Shown: positions 50,893 to 60,205, numbered from the stretch's first letter. The stretch is 64,000 nucleotides of DNA from Mycobacterium basiliense (GCF_900292015.1 NZ_LR130759.1:4712001-4776000), one strand, 5' to 3'. Notes: generated from the sequence alone by a model not told the origin. Made by a program: numbers and translations.

Positions 50893-53325
50893 TCAGGTCG
50901 TCGAGTACCGGGCGGGGGTCGTGCCGATGACACCCTCGGCTTCCAACTCGGAGATTTCGGCGGCGGTCAGGCCCAGCTCGCACAGCAACTCGTGATTGTG
51001 TTGCCCCAGCAGAGGCGCTGGTTGCGTGTGGAAACGACGAGGTCCGCCGACCAGCCGCATCGGCACGGTGCTGAGCCTAGCTGGGCCGTTCACCGGATGA
51101 TCAACCACCTCGAAGAAGCCGCGAGCGTCCAGCTGCGCCAACTCGGACTGCCGGTGCGGCTGGATCACCTTTGCCGTCGGTACACCCGCCTCCCACAATG
51201 TTGCGACGACTTCGTCGCTGCATTGGCGCCCACACCATGCCGCCAAGTGGTCGTCGATGTCGTCTTGGTGCGCGCGCCGACCGGCGGCGGTGGCCAATAT
51301 GGGATCCGCCGCCCAGGAGGGTGATCCGAGCGTGAAAGCCAACTGACGCCAGTGCTCGTCGGTCGCCACCGCGATCGCGACCCAGCAGTCGGGTCGGCCA
51401 AACTCGTCGGTGTCGGCGGTTCGGTAGAGGTTTTGCGGCACGGCGGTGGGGCCCCGGTTGCCCGCACGCTCTAGCAATGCGCCATAGGCGGAGAATTCGA
51501 CGACCTGCTCGGCGGCGATGTTCAAGGCGGCATCGACCATTGCCGCTTCCACTAATACGCCCTCGCCGGTACGGCGGCGGTGTTCGAGCGCGAGCAGCAG
51601 CGCATTGATCGCATGAACGCCGGCATTGGGGTCACCCACCGAATATGGCTCGTAGGGGGCGCTGTCCGGATAGCCGGTCAACCAGCTGATGCCTGACGCG
51701 GCTTCGATGACGTAGGCGAAGGCCGGATTATCGCGCCAGGGCCCGTCGAGCCCGAAACCCGGCATCCGCAGCATGATCGCATCGGGTCGAATCGATTGGA
51801 CCGCTGCGAAGTCCAGCCCGATGTGGTCCAGCACGCGTGGTGTGAAGTTCTCCGCGATGACGTCGCAGGTGGCGATGAGACGATGCAGTAGCTCGCGCCC
51901 CCGGGCAGCACGCAGGTCGACCGTCAAACCCTTCTTGTTGGTGTTCAGTGCCGCGAAAATCGGCGACCTTTCCCACCATTGATCTTCGGTGACCGGGACG
52001 CCGGCAATCAACCGGGTGCCGTCCAGGCGGCGGCTGGACTCGACATGGATCACCTCGGCGCCGAGCATCGCCAGGAAGTGTGTGCAGGACGGGCCCGCCC
52101 AAAACGTCGTCATGTCGAGCACTCGAAGCCCGCTAAGCGGTAGTTGTTGTACTGGTTCGGATGGCAACGCCGGCTTGGGAGAAAGACTGGCGCGACGGTA
52201 GCGGTCGGTATGTTCGCCCAACCGCGGCGGCGGGCCCGGCCGGCGCAGCCGTGCGGGCCACAACCTGTAGGGGGTGCCTGGCTGCTGGAATCCGTCGCGG
52301 GGGTTGCGCACCAGGGACCCCCTCGCCTGGAAGTGATCCAGCGACCCGATATTGGCCCCGTTGGCCACCGGTGCGTTGGGTATGCGGAATGCGGTGGCAA
52401 GTTCGCGGATCTCGTCGACCGAGTGACTGCCCACCCACGCATAGATCTCGTCGGCATGAACGTTGGCCAGTTCGGTGATGGATAGCGGGGACTCCTCGTC
52501 GATCCATTCCGGGTGGCCAACCATTGCACACAGGTCGAACCACTGTTGAGCGGTTCCACAACCAAGGTCCACCAAACCGTCTTGGGCGCGGGCCACCCCG
52601 GGCACGGTCAGGCGCCGCGCGTCGCGCCACGGCCGGCCAAGCATCTCGAAGAAGGTCACCGGATAGTAGGTGAGACCCAGGATCTGGGTCTCCAGCATCG
52701 ATAGATCTATCAGTTCTCCAGCGCCACAACGGATCTGCCGGTATCGGCAGGCAAGAGTGGCGGCGCTGGCGTACGCACCGGCAAGGTATTCGCCGACCTG
52801 CCCACCAACAAACACCGGCGCCCTGTCCTGGACCCCGCGTCCCAAGCCGACTATTCCACCCGACCACGCCTGCAGGGTGAATTCGGTCGCGGCGCGATCT
52901 CGCCAGGGGCCGCTCAAGCCGAACGGGGTGATCGAAGTGACGACCAGGTGGGCATGCCGGCAATGCAGCGCTTCTGGCCTAAAGTCCTGGTGTTCCGCGA
53001 TTCTGGAGCCCGAGGACCACACCGCCGCGTCAGCACCGGCCAGCAGTCGGTTGACCAAGTCGATGTCGGCCGCATCGACAGGATCAACCACGACGCTGTG
53101 CTTGGAAGCTGCCAGAAAGCTGAATAGCGCACCATCGGCGCGCGCAGCGCTCGGCGCACCTGAGGCCGACCAGTGTCGCAGCGAATCACCCTCGGGTGGT
53201 TCCACTTTGATGACGTCGGCACCGCCTTCGACCAGCAGCTTGGTGCAGTATGCGCCCGCAATACCGGTGGAGAGGTCCACCACCTGATAGCCGGCCAGAG
53301 GCGGTTCGACCGTCGGGTTGGCCAC
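50893..53325 (-). CDS. Tandem class III CoA-transferase (two CaiB/BaiF domains)
   Basis: 810 residues, twice the family size: domain 1 about 8-375, domain 2 about 395-800. Domain 2 carries the catalytic Asp565 in SVGDPNAG. At the matching site domain 1 has Glu179 (GGQVGEYLAG), so the first half is probably altered or structural. Class III transferases act as interlocked dimers, so one chain may form a pseudo-heterodimer. GTG start at 53325 shares one base with the preceding stop (TAGTG). Confidence 0.9.
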   Translation of the reverse strand: MANPTVEPPLAGYQVVDLSTGIAGAYCTKLLVEGGADVIKVEPPEGDSLRHWSASGAPSAARADGALFSFLAASKHSVVVDPVDAADIDLVNRLLAGADAAVWSSGSRIAEHQDFRPEALHCRHAHLVVTSITPFGLSGPWRDRAATEFTLQAWSGGIVGLGRGVQDRAPVFVGGQVGEYLAGAYASAATLACRYRQIRCGAGELIDLSMLETQILGLTYYPVTFFEMLGRPWRDARRLTVPGVARAQDGLVDLGCGTAQQWFDLCAMVGHPEWIDEESPLSITELANVHADEIYAWVGSHSVDEIRELATAFRIPNAPVANGANIGSLDHFQARGSLVRNPRDGFQQPGTPYRLWPARLRRPGPPPRLGEHTDRYRRASLSPKPALPSEPVQQLPLSGLRVLDMTTFWAGPSCTHFLAMLGAEVIHVESSRRLDGTRLIAGVPVTEDQWWERSPIFAALNTNKKGLTVDLRAARGRELLHRLIATCDVIAENFTPRVLDHIGLDFAAVQSIRPDAIMLRMPGFGLDGPWRDNPAFAYVIEAASGISWLTGYPDSAPYEPYSVGDPNAGVHAINALLLALEHRRRTGEGVLVEAAMVDAALNIAAEQVVEFSAYGALLERAGNRGPTAVPQNLYRTADTDEFGRPDCWVAIAVATDEHWRQLAFTLGSPSWAADPILATAAGRRAHQDDIDDHLAAWCGRQCSDEVVATLWEAGVPTAKVIQPHRQSELAQLDARGFFEVVDHPVNGPARLSTVPMRLVGGPRRFHTQPAPLLGQHNHELLCELGLTAAEISELEAEGVIGTTPARYSTT

Positions 53326-54326
53326 TACCCCTTCTTCTTCCGATTACCTTTGCCGGTCCGTTCGTTCTTGCGCGCCTTCTTGCTCAGGCGCCATTCGGGC
53401 GGCAACCGGCTGTCGTAGTCTTTCACCGCATCGCCCAGCCCCTGCTCAATCGCGTCGTCGAGCATCAGGTCGTCGGCATCGGCTCGTACACCGCTGCCCA
53501 TCGATTCGAAAAACCCGCTGAGCAGGCTGCCCATGTACTCGCCCTGGAATTGCTTCATGATCTCGAAGAAGACCTTCTGCATGAAGACCGTGTCGTTGGG
53601 CCGATTGCGTGCGCACGCCAGCGCGTACTTCTCAACCTCTGCCTCGAGCTGGTCGCGGGGTACCACGCTGTTGAGAAAATTGCACTCCCGCATCTCCGCT
53701 GCGGTGAACGCCCGTCCGGTGAATACCATCTCCTGGAACTTCCGTATGCCCATCGTCTGCGCCCACCACCACATCCGCGGACCCCAGCCGTAATACCGGA
53801 AGGACGGGTGCCCGAAGAGCGCGTCGTCGCTGGAGATCACCAAATCAGCGTCGGCCGCCTGATAGAAGTGCCAGCCGTAGCAGTAACCCTTCACCTCCAG
53901 GATGCTGATCTTCTTGAAGTCCTGCAGTCCCCGAATCCCGGCGTTCGGATTCGCATACCATTGGCTGACCGACGCGCCGTGGCGGAACGAACCCAACGGC
54001 GGATACTTGACTTCGTCGGCACCAATCCGAAATTCGGCAAGCCGCGGTCCCTGATCTTCCGAATTCATGACCGCCATGAATTCCTCGAGATCGGCGCCTG
54101 AGCCGAGATCCTCACCAGCACCACGAACTACCAATACCTTGACTTCGTCGTCGAGACTCGCCCGATGCAGCAAGTCCGCATAGCGCAACCGGGCGGCGAT
54201 GGTCGGCGCGTTCAGCTGGCCCGGACGGTCGAACGTAATGGTCGCGACGCGCGTATCGGCGCTCTTCTCATACCGGATGACCTTCTCCGCCGGTGGATCC
54301 GACTTCGGCATGGCTATGCCCGCCAA
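53325..54326 (-). CDS. Crotonase-fold protein (enoyl-CoA hydratase-like)
   Basis: 333 residues; ATG 54326 overlaps the M24-like gene by 13 bases (ATG 54311 also possible). Crotonase features: ITFDRPGQLNAPT, oxyanion DLGSGADLEEF, and KGYCYGWHFYQAADADLVISSDDALFGHPSF. The two Glu residues used by hydratases are not at their usual positions (Tyr/Gln after the GYCYGW turn and Ser in HPSF), so the reaction may differ. The C-terminus ends with a very basic tail rich in Lys/Arg. Confidence 0.86.
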   Translation of the reverse strand: MAGIAMPKSDPPAEKVIRYEKSADTRVATITFDRPGQLNAPTIAARLRYADLLHRASLDDEVKVLVVRGAGEDLGSGADLEEFMAVMNSEDQGPRLAEFRIGADEVKYPPLGSFRHGASVSQWYANPNAGIRGLQDFKKISILEVKGYCYGWHFYQAADADLVISSDDALFGHPSFRYYGWGPRMWWWAQTMGIRKFQEMVFTGRAFTAAEMRECNFLNSVVPRDQLEAEVEKYALACARNRPNDTVFMQKVFFEIMKQFQGEYMGSLLSGFFESMGSGVRADADDLMLDDAIEQGLGDAVKDYDSRLPPEWRLSKKARKNERTGKGNRKKKG

Positions 54327-55441
54327 CCCGGGCTCGACGTCAGTACTTGAGGTTCATCGGCGGTGATGAGCACCGCTTCCCGCCCGAACACAGCGCCAAT
54401 CCCCGATTCCCAGACGTAACCCGTTACGGCAAGCACCATTCCCGGCTCCAATCGATCATCGGCAGCTGTTTGCGGAAGAAGAGGCGAGATGACCGGCGGG
54501 TCAAAGCCCATACCCAGGCCACGTGCCACCGGCATCGGCGGCGCCGGTTCCCCTGCCGCGTCATATGCTGCCAGTAGCTCACAGGTTTTGGCATCTGGTC
54601 GGCATGCCGTAATCAACTTGTCCCACAACCGCTCCCAGCGTTGGTAGAGCGGCGCCGCACCGGCCAGAGCTTGCCCCCGATCGGCGGGCCAGGTTCGACC
54701 CACCTCACCCATGTATCCGCCGGCCAACACCCCGGCAGCGAAGGCAACCAGGTCTCCGGCGCGGACCAATCCGCTGCCATTCGCCCGCCGCCAACGGTGT
54801 TCGCGAGAAGTCACCCAAGCCAGGTCTTGATTCGACGGGGTGCTGACCCCGCCGGCCGCCATGGCTTCCAATAGCACCCCGGCCAGGATTTGTTCGCTCA
54901 CCCCGGGCCGCAGCTCGGCCACGGCCGCAGCCAAGCCCGATTCGGCTACCGCGACGGAATTCCTCAGCGCGACCACTTCCTCGTCCGTCTTGACCCGCCG
55001 GGCCGCCCGCATGGCCAGTTCCCCGTCGACCAACTCGGCACTGGGAAATGCCGTCGGTAGTAGCTGCGCGAAAGCCGGTGATAGTGCGTCTGTTCCAACG
55101 CGTCGAGCGGTATCCGCACCATCGATGCGCCGCAATACCGAGATGGCGTTGATCGGATTCCACGAGATGCCGTACAGGTTCTCGTGCGGGATATCCTCGG
55201 GAACGCCTTCGTCCCACGTGCTGAGCAGATGAACGGCACCGGTCGCGCGGATCAGCACACAGGTTGGACCGAAAGGCCGGGTTCCCGCGACCCACAGTTG
55301 TGGAGTACCGGAGACATAGCGGACATTGGCCTGCCGACCGAGTACCAGGACGTCGAGGTCGTGTGCTGCCATTTGGTCCAGGGCCCGCTGCCGTCGCCCC
55401 GAGCGCAGCGTCCGATCGTCGGGCAGGACTTCAGTCGGCAT
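54314..55441 (-). CDS. M24 (creatinase/Xaa-Pro peptidase fold) protein lacking metal ligands
   Basis: 375 residues. The two-domain creatinase/prolidase fold is clear (N-terminal GTPQLW, C-terminal pita-bread half), but by alignment with its neighbour the metal ligands are replaced: Asp to Ala235, Asp to Glu246, His to Arg in VARGLGMG and Glu to Thr in LAVTGYVW. Only the last Glu (GREAVLI) is kept. Either a metal-free enzyme like creatinase or an inactive partner. Overlaps the next gene by 11 bases. Confidence 0.85.
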   Translation of the reverse strand: MPTEVLPDDRTLRSGRRQRALDQMAAHDLDVLVLGRQANVRYVSGTPQLWVAGTRPFGPTCVLIRATGAVHLLSTWDEGVPEDIPHENLYGISWNPINAISVLRRIDGADTARRVGTDALSPAFAQLLPTAFPSAELVDGELAMRAARRVKTDEEVVALRNSVAVAESGLAAAVAELRPGVSEQILAGVLLEAMAAGGVSTPSNQDLAWVTSREHRWRRANGSGLVRAGDLVAFAAGVLAGGYMGEVGRTWPADRGQALAGAAPLYQRWERLWDKLITACRPDAKTCELLAAYDAAGEPAPPMPVARGLGMGFDPPVISPLLPQTAADDRLEPGMVLAVTGYVWESGIGAVFGREAVLITADEPQVLTSSPGWRA

Positions 55442-56666
55442 ACGGGTGATAGGGGTAGTCGGTCAATCGCGTCGAGCCTTCCTCGGTAATCACTAGCACC
55501 TCTTCGCTGCGGTAGCCGCCGGTGCCGTCCTCCCACACCACCGGCTCGAGAACCAACACCATTCCCGGCTGCAGCACGAAGCTCTCGTCGAACTCCTCGC
55601 CGAGATCGGTTCCAATCATGGGCATTTCAGCGGCATTCACCCCGATGCCGTGGCCCAGGTAGAAGTGCGGTAGCCAGGGCCGAGTGCCGCCGTTGGCGGC
55701 CGTCGCCGCCCTGCCCAGGTCGGCGGCGGTAGCCCCGGCGCGGGCCACGCCCAGCACGGCCCTCATGATTTCGCCCCATTGGTCGAACTGAGCCTGCTGT
55801 CGCGGCGTCGGTCCGCGCCCAACGATCCACGTCCGTCCAAAGTCGGAACAGTACCCCCGGTAGGTGATGCTCACGTCGGTCCACAGCACATCGCCGTCGT
55901 TCAACTCGCGCTCGGTAGTCAACAGCGGCAGCGCCAGATCGCCATGGGTGGTCCACACCCCCTCCGCCCTGCTATGTGGCATCACCTGCCAGATCGGTTC
56001 GAGCATGCTGGCGGTGGCGCCCAGCTCGAATGCCCTGCGTAAAAATCGTGCCGACAAGTCGATCTGGCGGATACCGGGCGCCAGCGCCTGGTGCACTTCA
56101 ACCATCGCCTCATCGGTGATCCGCACCGCGGTGCGAATACACGCCAGCTCGTCACGGGTCTTGACCACCTTGGCGGCACCGACCACGGCGGTGGCATCCT
56201 CGGGAGCACCGTTGGGGAACAGCAGCTTCTGCGCGCGCACCATGGCGCCGGTAAGCTCATCGACCGCAAGGTTCGCCCCGGCCGGAACCAGATCAACCAA
56301 TAGGCGGGCGAAATTCTCTACCCCTTCGTCGAATTCAAGATAGACGGGCCCATGCAAGTGATCGACGGGCAGTTCGGTTTCCAGTGCCACACCCTCACGG
56401 AACGGGAGATACAGATGGGGCCATTCATCCTGGGCCAGCACCACCGCCACCGGCCGCTCCACGTAGGACAGTCCAGCGTCCCCGAGGGGCCAGCTGGTTC
56501 CGGTGGCGTAAACCACGGCGCTGTTGCCCAGCAGAACCATCGCGTCGACGGCACGCTCGGCCATAGCCGCCCGCAGCCGAGCGCCGGTCTCTCGGCGCAT
56601 ACGAGCCAGATCCGGCGCGTCCGGAATTTGGCTCGCAGCGGACGGTGGCTGCACGAATGTCGTCAT
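55431..56666 (-). CDS. M24 family metallopeptidase/hydrolase
   Basis: 411 residues with a complete metal site: Asp264 and Asp275 (LWTDVSITYRGYCSDFGRTW), His339 (GHGIG), Glu374 (LVLEPVV) and Glu389 (GYRSEEVLV). Related to Xaa-Pro dipeptidases and creatinases; the operon context with CoA-transferase and crotonase points to a non-peptide amide or C-N substrate (inference). Nine bases after the amidohydrolase stop; end overlaps the metal-less paralogue, suggesting a heterodimer. Confidence 0.88.
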   Translation of the reverse strand: MTTFVQPPSAASQIPDAPDLARMRRETGARLRAAMAERAVDAMVLLGNSAVVYATGTSWPLGDAGLSYVERPVAVVLAQDEWPHLYLPFREGVALETELPVDHLHGPVYLEFDEGVENFARLLVDLVPAGANLAVDELTGAMVRAQKLLFPNGAPEDATAVVGAAKVVKTRDELACIRTAVRITDEAMVEVHQALAPGIRQIDLSARFLRRAFELGATASMLEPIWQVMPHSRAEGVWTTHGDLALPLLTTERELNDGDVLWTDVSITYRGYCSDFGRTWIVGRGPTPRQQAQFDQWGEIMRAVLGVARAGATAADLGRAATAANGGTRPWLPHFYLGHGIGVNAAEMPMIGTDLGEEFDESFVLQPGMVLVLEPVVWEDGTGGYRSEEVLVITEEGSTRLTDYPYHPYAD

Positions 56667-56675
56667 TGAGGTGCC

Positions 56676-57848
56676 CTACAGGCCAAGGAATTCGGAGACG
56701 TTGCCGCTGACGATCCGGGCCGCGTCTGCGGGCCCAACGGCGTCCACGACCGCCGCCAGTGACTTTTCGGAGTAACCGTAGGTGCTCTCATTGTGCGGAT
56801 AGTCCGACGACCACATGACTTTGTCGACACCTATCCGGTCGATCAACTCCAGGCCCAGCGGGTCAACCATGAACGACGCGCTCATGTGGGTGTTCCAGTA
56901 GTAGCGGACGTCGTGCTCGAGCGGCCGGTTGAACATGTGCTGATAGGACGCCACCAGGTGCTCGGCGTCTTGCAGCGCCCAGGGAATCCAAGCGATGCCG
57001 CCCTCGAACCACCCAATCCGCAAGCTTGGATGCTGGTCGAGGATGCCGCCGAAGATGTACTTGGAAAACGTCTCCCGGAATCCGTCAATATTGATCATCA
57101 TCCCGACGACGACACTGTTGAATTCGCAAGGGCTTTTCGGCGGCGTCTCACCGATGTGGTGAGTAACCGGTATTCCGGACGCCTCGATTTCGTCCCACAC
57201 CGGGCGCATCATGGTACTCGAGTAGTCGATCGGGTTGCCGTCATCGTCCTTGCCCGGGTTGAGCGGCATCAAAAAGGTCTTGAGCCCCAATGATTTCAGC
57301 TCCGCCAGCGTGCGCCGGGTGCCTTCCGGATCCCACCAATTAATCAGGCCGGCACCGTAGAATCGGCCACCGGAGCGTTCTTGGAGCTCCGCGATGTACT
57401 CGTTGTAGATGCGGAACGCAAGCTCGCGAAGGTTCTTGTCCGGGTAGTGGAACAACGCCAGGACTGCGTTGGGAAACGCCAGCTCCTTATCGACGCCGTC
57501 GTCATGCAACTCCTGGATCCTGGCCTCGATGTTGGTGCTGGCCGCCCCGGGCAGGTCGTCGTACTGCATGAGCACCGCGCTGAAGTCGCCCGGCAGGAAG
57601 GACTGGCCCTTGCGACCGACTTGATACGCGCCATCCTCGTACCAGATACGCGGTGCCTTGTCCTTGAGCTCTTCCGGGAACCGCTCGTAGAAGATGTCGG
57701 CGGCCAGCGAAATGTGATTGTCCGCCGAAAAAACCACCGTTCCCGCCGGCAAACCCACGTTGGTTCCGGAGGCGTGCCCGCGTCGATTCTTCGGGGCACC
57801 AAGCCCTTCCGGAGGATACAGCGAAATGGTGCTGGACCGAGTCGACAT
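56676..57848 (-). CDS. Amidohydrolase-2 family enzyme
   Basis: 390 residues from ATG 57848, chosen for GGAGGG 7 bases upstream (frame open to 58046). VVFSADNHISLAADIF at the N-terminus, VTHHIGETPPK His pair in the middle, FEGGIAWIPWALQDAE and MWSSDYPHNESTYGY with the active-site Asp. Third gene of the TetR-ferredoxin-P450 operon, 38 bases behind the P450. Confidence 0.87.
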   Translation of the reverse strand: MSTRSSTISLYPPEGLGAPKNRRGHASGTNVGLPAGTVVFSADNHISLAADIFYERFPEELKDKAPRIWYEDGAYQVGRKGQSFLPGDFSAVLMQYDDLPGAASTNIEARIQELHDDGVDKELAFPNAVLALFHYPDKNLRELAFRIYNEYIAELQERSGGRFYGAGLINWWDPEGTRRTLAELKSLGLKTFLMPLNPGKDDDGNPIDYSSTMMRPVWDEIEASGIPVTHHIGETPPKSPCEFNSVVVGMMINIDGFRETFSKYIFGGILDQHPSLRIGWFEGGIAWIPWALQDAEHLVASYQHMFNRPLEHDVRYYWNTHMSASFMVDPLGLELIDRIGVDKVMWSSDYPHNESTYGYSEKSLAAVVDAVGPADAARIVSGNVSEFLGL

Positions 57849-57886
57849 TGATTGACCCTCCATTCGGATCGGCATTGCGTGGTTGG

Positions 57887-59149
57887 TCACCAGGTCACCG
57901 GTAGTTCGTATACGCCGTAGGCGAGCCGGTCGTCTTTGAATGCGACGTCTTCGATCGGGATCGCCACGGCCAGGGTGGGAATGCGGCGCAACAAGGTGCG
58001 AAACACAATCTGCAGCTCCGCACGGGCGAGCTGTTGTCCCACGCACTGATGTCTGCCGTAGCCGAAGGCAACGTTGCGGTCGGCGCCGGCGCGGTGCAGA
58101 TACAGCCGATCGGGTTCGGCGAATGCGTTTGGATCCCAGTTGGCCGGCGCCAGGTCGATGATGATGCCGTCGCCGGCGCGGATCGTTTCTCCGGCAATCT
58201 GGATGTCTTCGAGGGCTACCCGGCGCTGGCCGTTCTGAATGATGCTGAGGTAGCGCAGCAGTTCTTCGACCGCATTCGCAACCACCTTGGGATCTTCGGC
58301 GTCACGAAGGACGGCGGCCTGGTCCGGGTATTCCATTAGCGCGAGCGCACCCAGGCCGATCATGTTCGCGGTCGTTTCATGCCCGGCGATCAGCAACCCG
58401 GTGCCCAACTGGGCGGCCTCTTTCACACTGAGCTCTCCGGCACTTACCCGTTCGGCCAGATCCGAAACCGCATCTGGCGCGGAATTGGGGGCCGGGTTGT
58501 CCATTTTGGCCTCGACCAGCTCAGCTAGGTACTTGTGCAGGCTCATCGCACCTTTAACGGTGTCCTCACCGGTCGCGTAGCGGGCCAGGCCGACATTCGC
58601 ATGGTGCTGAATCATCTCGGCATCCTCGTAGGGGACGCCCAACAGTTGGCTGATCACCAGCGAGGGCACCGGCAGAGCCAGCGCCGTGACCAGATCGGCC
58701 GGCTTGGGCCCGGCCAACATCGCATCGATGTGGTCATCGGTGATCCGCTGAATGGTTGGGCGCAAGGCCTCCACCCGTTTGAAGGTGAACGGCTTCGACA
58801 GCATTCGCCTGAATCGAGTGTGCTCCTCGCCGTCGGCGGTGAACACCGACCTGGGGCGCTTGTGGACTGTCGACAACATGCCCGCGTTCCAATGCGGGAA
58901 GCCCGGCACGCGATCGTCGACGCTAACTCGCGAATCGGAAAACAGTTCGCGCACTTGCTCATAGCCGGTAATGAGCCATGGTGTACTGCCGTCCCAGATG
59001 CGAACCCTGGACAATGTTTTCGCTCTTGCCAGCTCCATGACGTCTGGCGGTGGAGCAAACGGGCAACCGGGCGAGCGCTCCATCGGATAGTCGGGGGTCC
59101 CGGGGGCGGCCTCGGCGGTAGTGCTGGCGACTGTGTCAGACACGTTCAT
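57887..59149 (-). CDS. Cytochrome P450 (CYP105-like)
   Basis: 420-residue P450. Haem ligand Cys369 in FGYGRHQCVG; I-helix LLIAGHETTA (Glu258-Thr259); E-x-x-R at Glu296/Arg299. The CPFAPPPDV proline region and overall pattern resemble the CYP105 group of actinobacteria. ATG overlaps the ferredoxin stop (ATGA), so the pair is fixed. Second functional step of the nine-gene operon. Confidence 0.92.
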   Translation of the reverse strand: MNVSDTVASTTAEAAPGTPDYPMERSPGCPFAPPPDVMELARAKTLSRVRIWDGSTPWLITGYEQVRELFSDSRVSVDDRVPGFPHWNAGMLSTVHKRPRSVFTADGEEHTRFRRMLSKPFTFKRVEALRPTIQRITDDHIDAMLAGPKPADLVTALALPVPSLVISQLLGVPYEDAEMIQHHANVGLARYATGEDTVKGAMSLHKYLAELVEAKMDNPAPNSAPDAVSDLAERVSAGELSVKEAAQLGTGLLIAGHETTANMIGLGALALMEYPDQAAVLRDAEDPKVVANAVEELLRYLSIIQNGQRRVALEDIQIAGETIRAGDGIIIDLAPANWDPNAFAEPDRLYLHRAGADRNVAFGYGRHQCVGQQLARAELQIVFRTLLRRIPTLAVAIPIEDVAFKDDRLAYGVYELPVTW

Positions 59150-59340
59150 TCCTCGATCCGAATCGCCATCGCCGGGCAGAGGGTGGCGGCTTTGCGGGCG
59201 CCCTCCGCATGCTCTGCCGGCGGGTTTTCACTGAGCAGCACGACAACGCCGTCCTCCGCACGCTGATCGAACACCTCGGGAGCGTTCATCACGCAGTTTC
59301 CCGAGGATGCGCAGATGCCTTGGTCAACAATTACTTTCAT
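59146..59340 (-). CDS. P450-type ferredoxin (Ser variant)
   Basis: 64 residues. Cys10 and Cys16 in CASSGNC with Ser13 at the variable position, plus the Cys of LCPAMAI. Serves the P450 that overlaps it. Starts 13 bases after the TetR stop, so it belongs to the TetR-headed transcript. Confidence 0.93.
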   Translation of the reverse strand: MKVIVDQGICASSGNCVMNAPEVFDQRAEDGVVVLLSENPPAEHAEGARKAATLCPAMAIRIEE

Positions 59341-59353
59341 GGTCAGATGCCGT

Positions 59354-60016
59354 TCACTGGTCTGGCGTCACGGGTGCTAGCCACAGGCCCACGATCGCGT
59401 CGATGAGACCGGTGGCCGCGGCGCGCCAGGAGGGCCGGGGTACCGACGTGCCCGCAGCCAGGGCGCGTTCCAGATCAGCACAGGTGTGCATCAGGAGGTT
59501 TCGAGCCATCAGGTTGCGTTCGAAGCGCACATCCACGGGCAGGTCGGGCAGGCAGCCGTTAATGCCGTCGATCACCTGAACCAGCGACGGCGAACTGAGC
59601 GCATCCTTGACCACAATGTTGTGGTACGCAGGATCGGTCATTGCCTGCGCCGCAAACCGCGCATACCAGGTGGGGTTGCCGAGGTCCTCGAGGTGTTCGG
59701 TGAGCGGGCGCACCAGGCATGCCACCCAATCGCGCATGGCGGCGTCGCGCTTCTCTTGTACCTCGGCCACCATTTGTTGGCGAAGCAATTCCACCGGTCC
59801 ACGATGCTTCTGCTCGATGGCGCGGACCAAGTCCGTCTTGGTGCCGAAGTGGTAGCCGACCGCGGCGTTGTTGCCTTGTCCGGCGGCCTCGCTAACTTGC
59901 CGGTTGGACACCGCGAACACGCCATGCTCGGCGAACAACCGTTCGGCCGCATTCAGGATCGCCTCCTGGGTGGAGCTGGCACGCTCGCCGCGAACAGCCC
60001 TGCCGACGGTGGTCAT
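59354..60016 (-). CDS. TetR-family transcriptional regulator heading operon
   Basis: 220 residues. Helix-turn-helix TQEAILNAAERLFAEHGVFAVSNRQVSEAAGQGNNAAVGYHFGTKTDLV at about 15-63 (split here over two helices), followed by a large ligand domain with Trp/Phe/Tyr residues. ATG 60016. The palindrome at 60045-60066 sits 29 bases upstream and recurs before the SDR at 61009, so this protein probably represses both units. Confidence 0.9.
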   Translation of the reverse strand: MTTVGRAVRGERASSTQEAILNAAERLFAEHGVFAVSNRQVSEAAGQGNNAAVGYHFGTKTDLVRAIEQKHRGPVELLRQQMVAEVQEKRDAAMRDWVACLVRPLTEHLEDLGNPTWYARFAAQAMTDPAYHNIVVKDALSSPSLVQVIDGINGCLPDLPVDVRFERNLMARNLLMHTCADLERALAAGTSVPRPSWRAAATGLIDAIVGLWLAPVTPDQ

Positions 60017-60044
60017 GTGACCCAGTCAACCGCGACCAGAGGCA

Positions 60045-60066
60045 TTAAGTCAAGCGATTGATTTAA
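60045..60066. promoter_or_regulatory. Operator TAAGTCAA-GCGA-TTGATTTA before TetR operon
   Basis: Inverted repeat with one mismatch in nine-base arms (TTAAGTCAA/TTGATTTAA) around GCGA, 29 bases upstream of the TetR start. The same 14-base string GCATTAAGTCAAGC and TTGATTTA occur before the SDR gene, which argues for a shared regulator. Confidence 0.7.
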
Positions 60067-60205
60067 ATAGATTGGTGGTTCCCCCTCCGCGCGCCCGGGC
60101 GACCCAAACCGCGGGAAGCGACACACCACCGAACGTGAACTGGCTGCGAAAAACGCGCCCAAAAATGACAGTGAGTTCACGCTCGGCGCAATCTATGCGC
60201 GCAAT

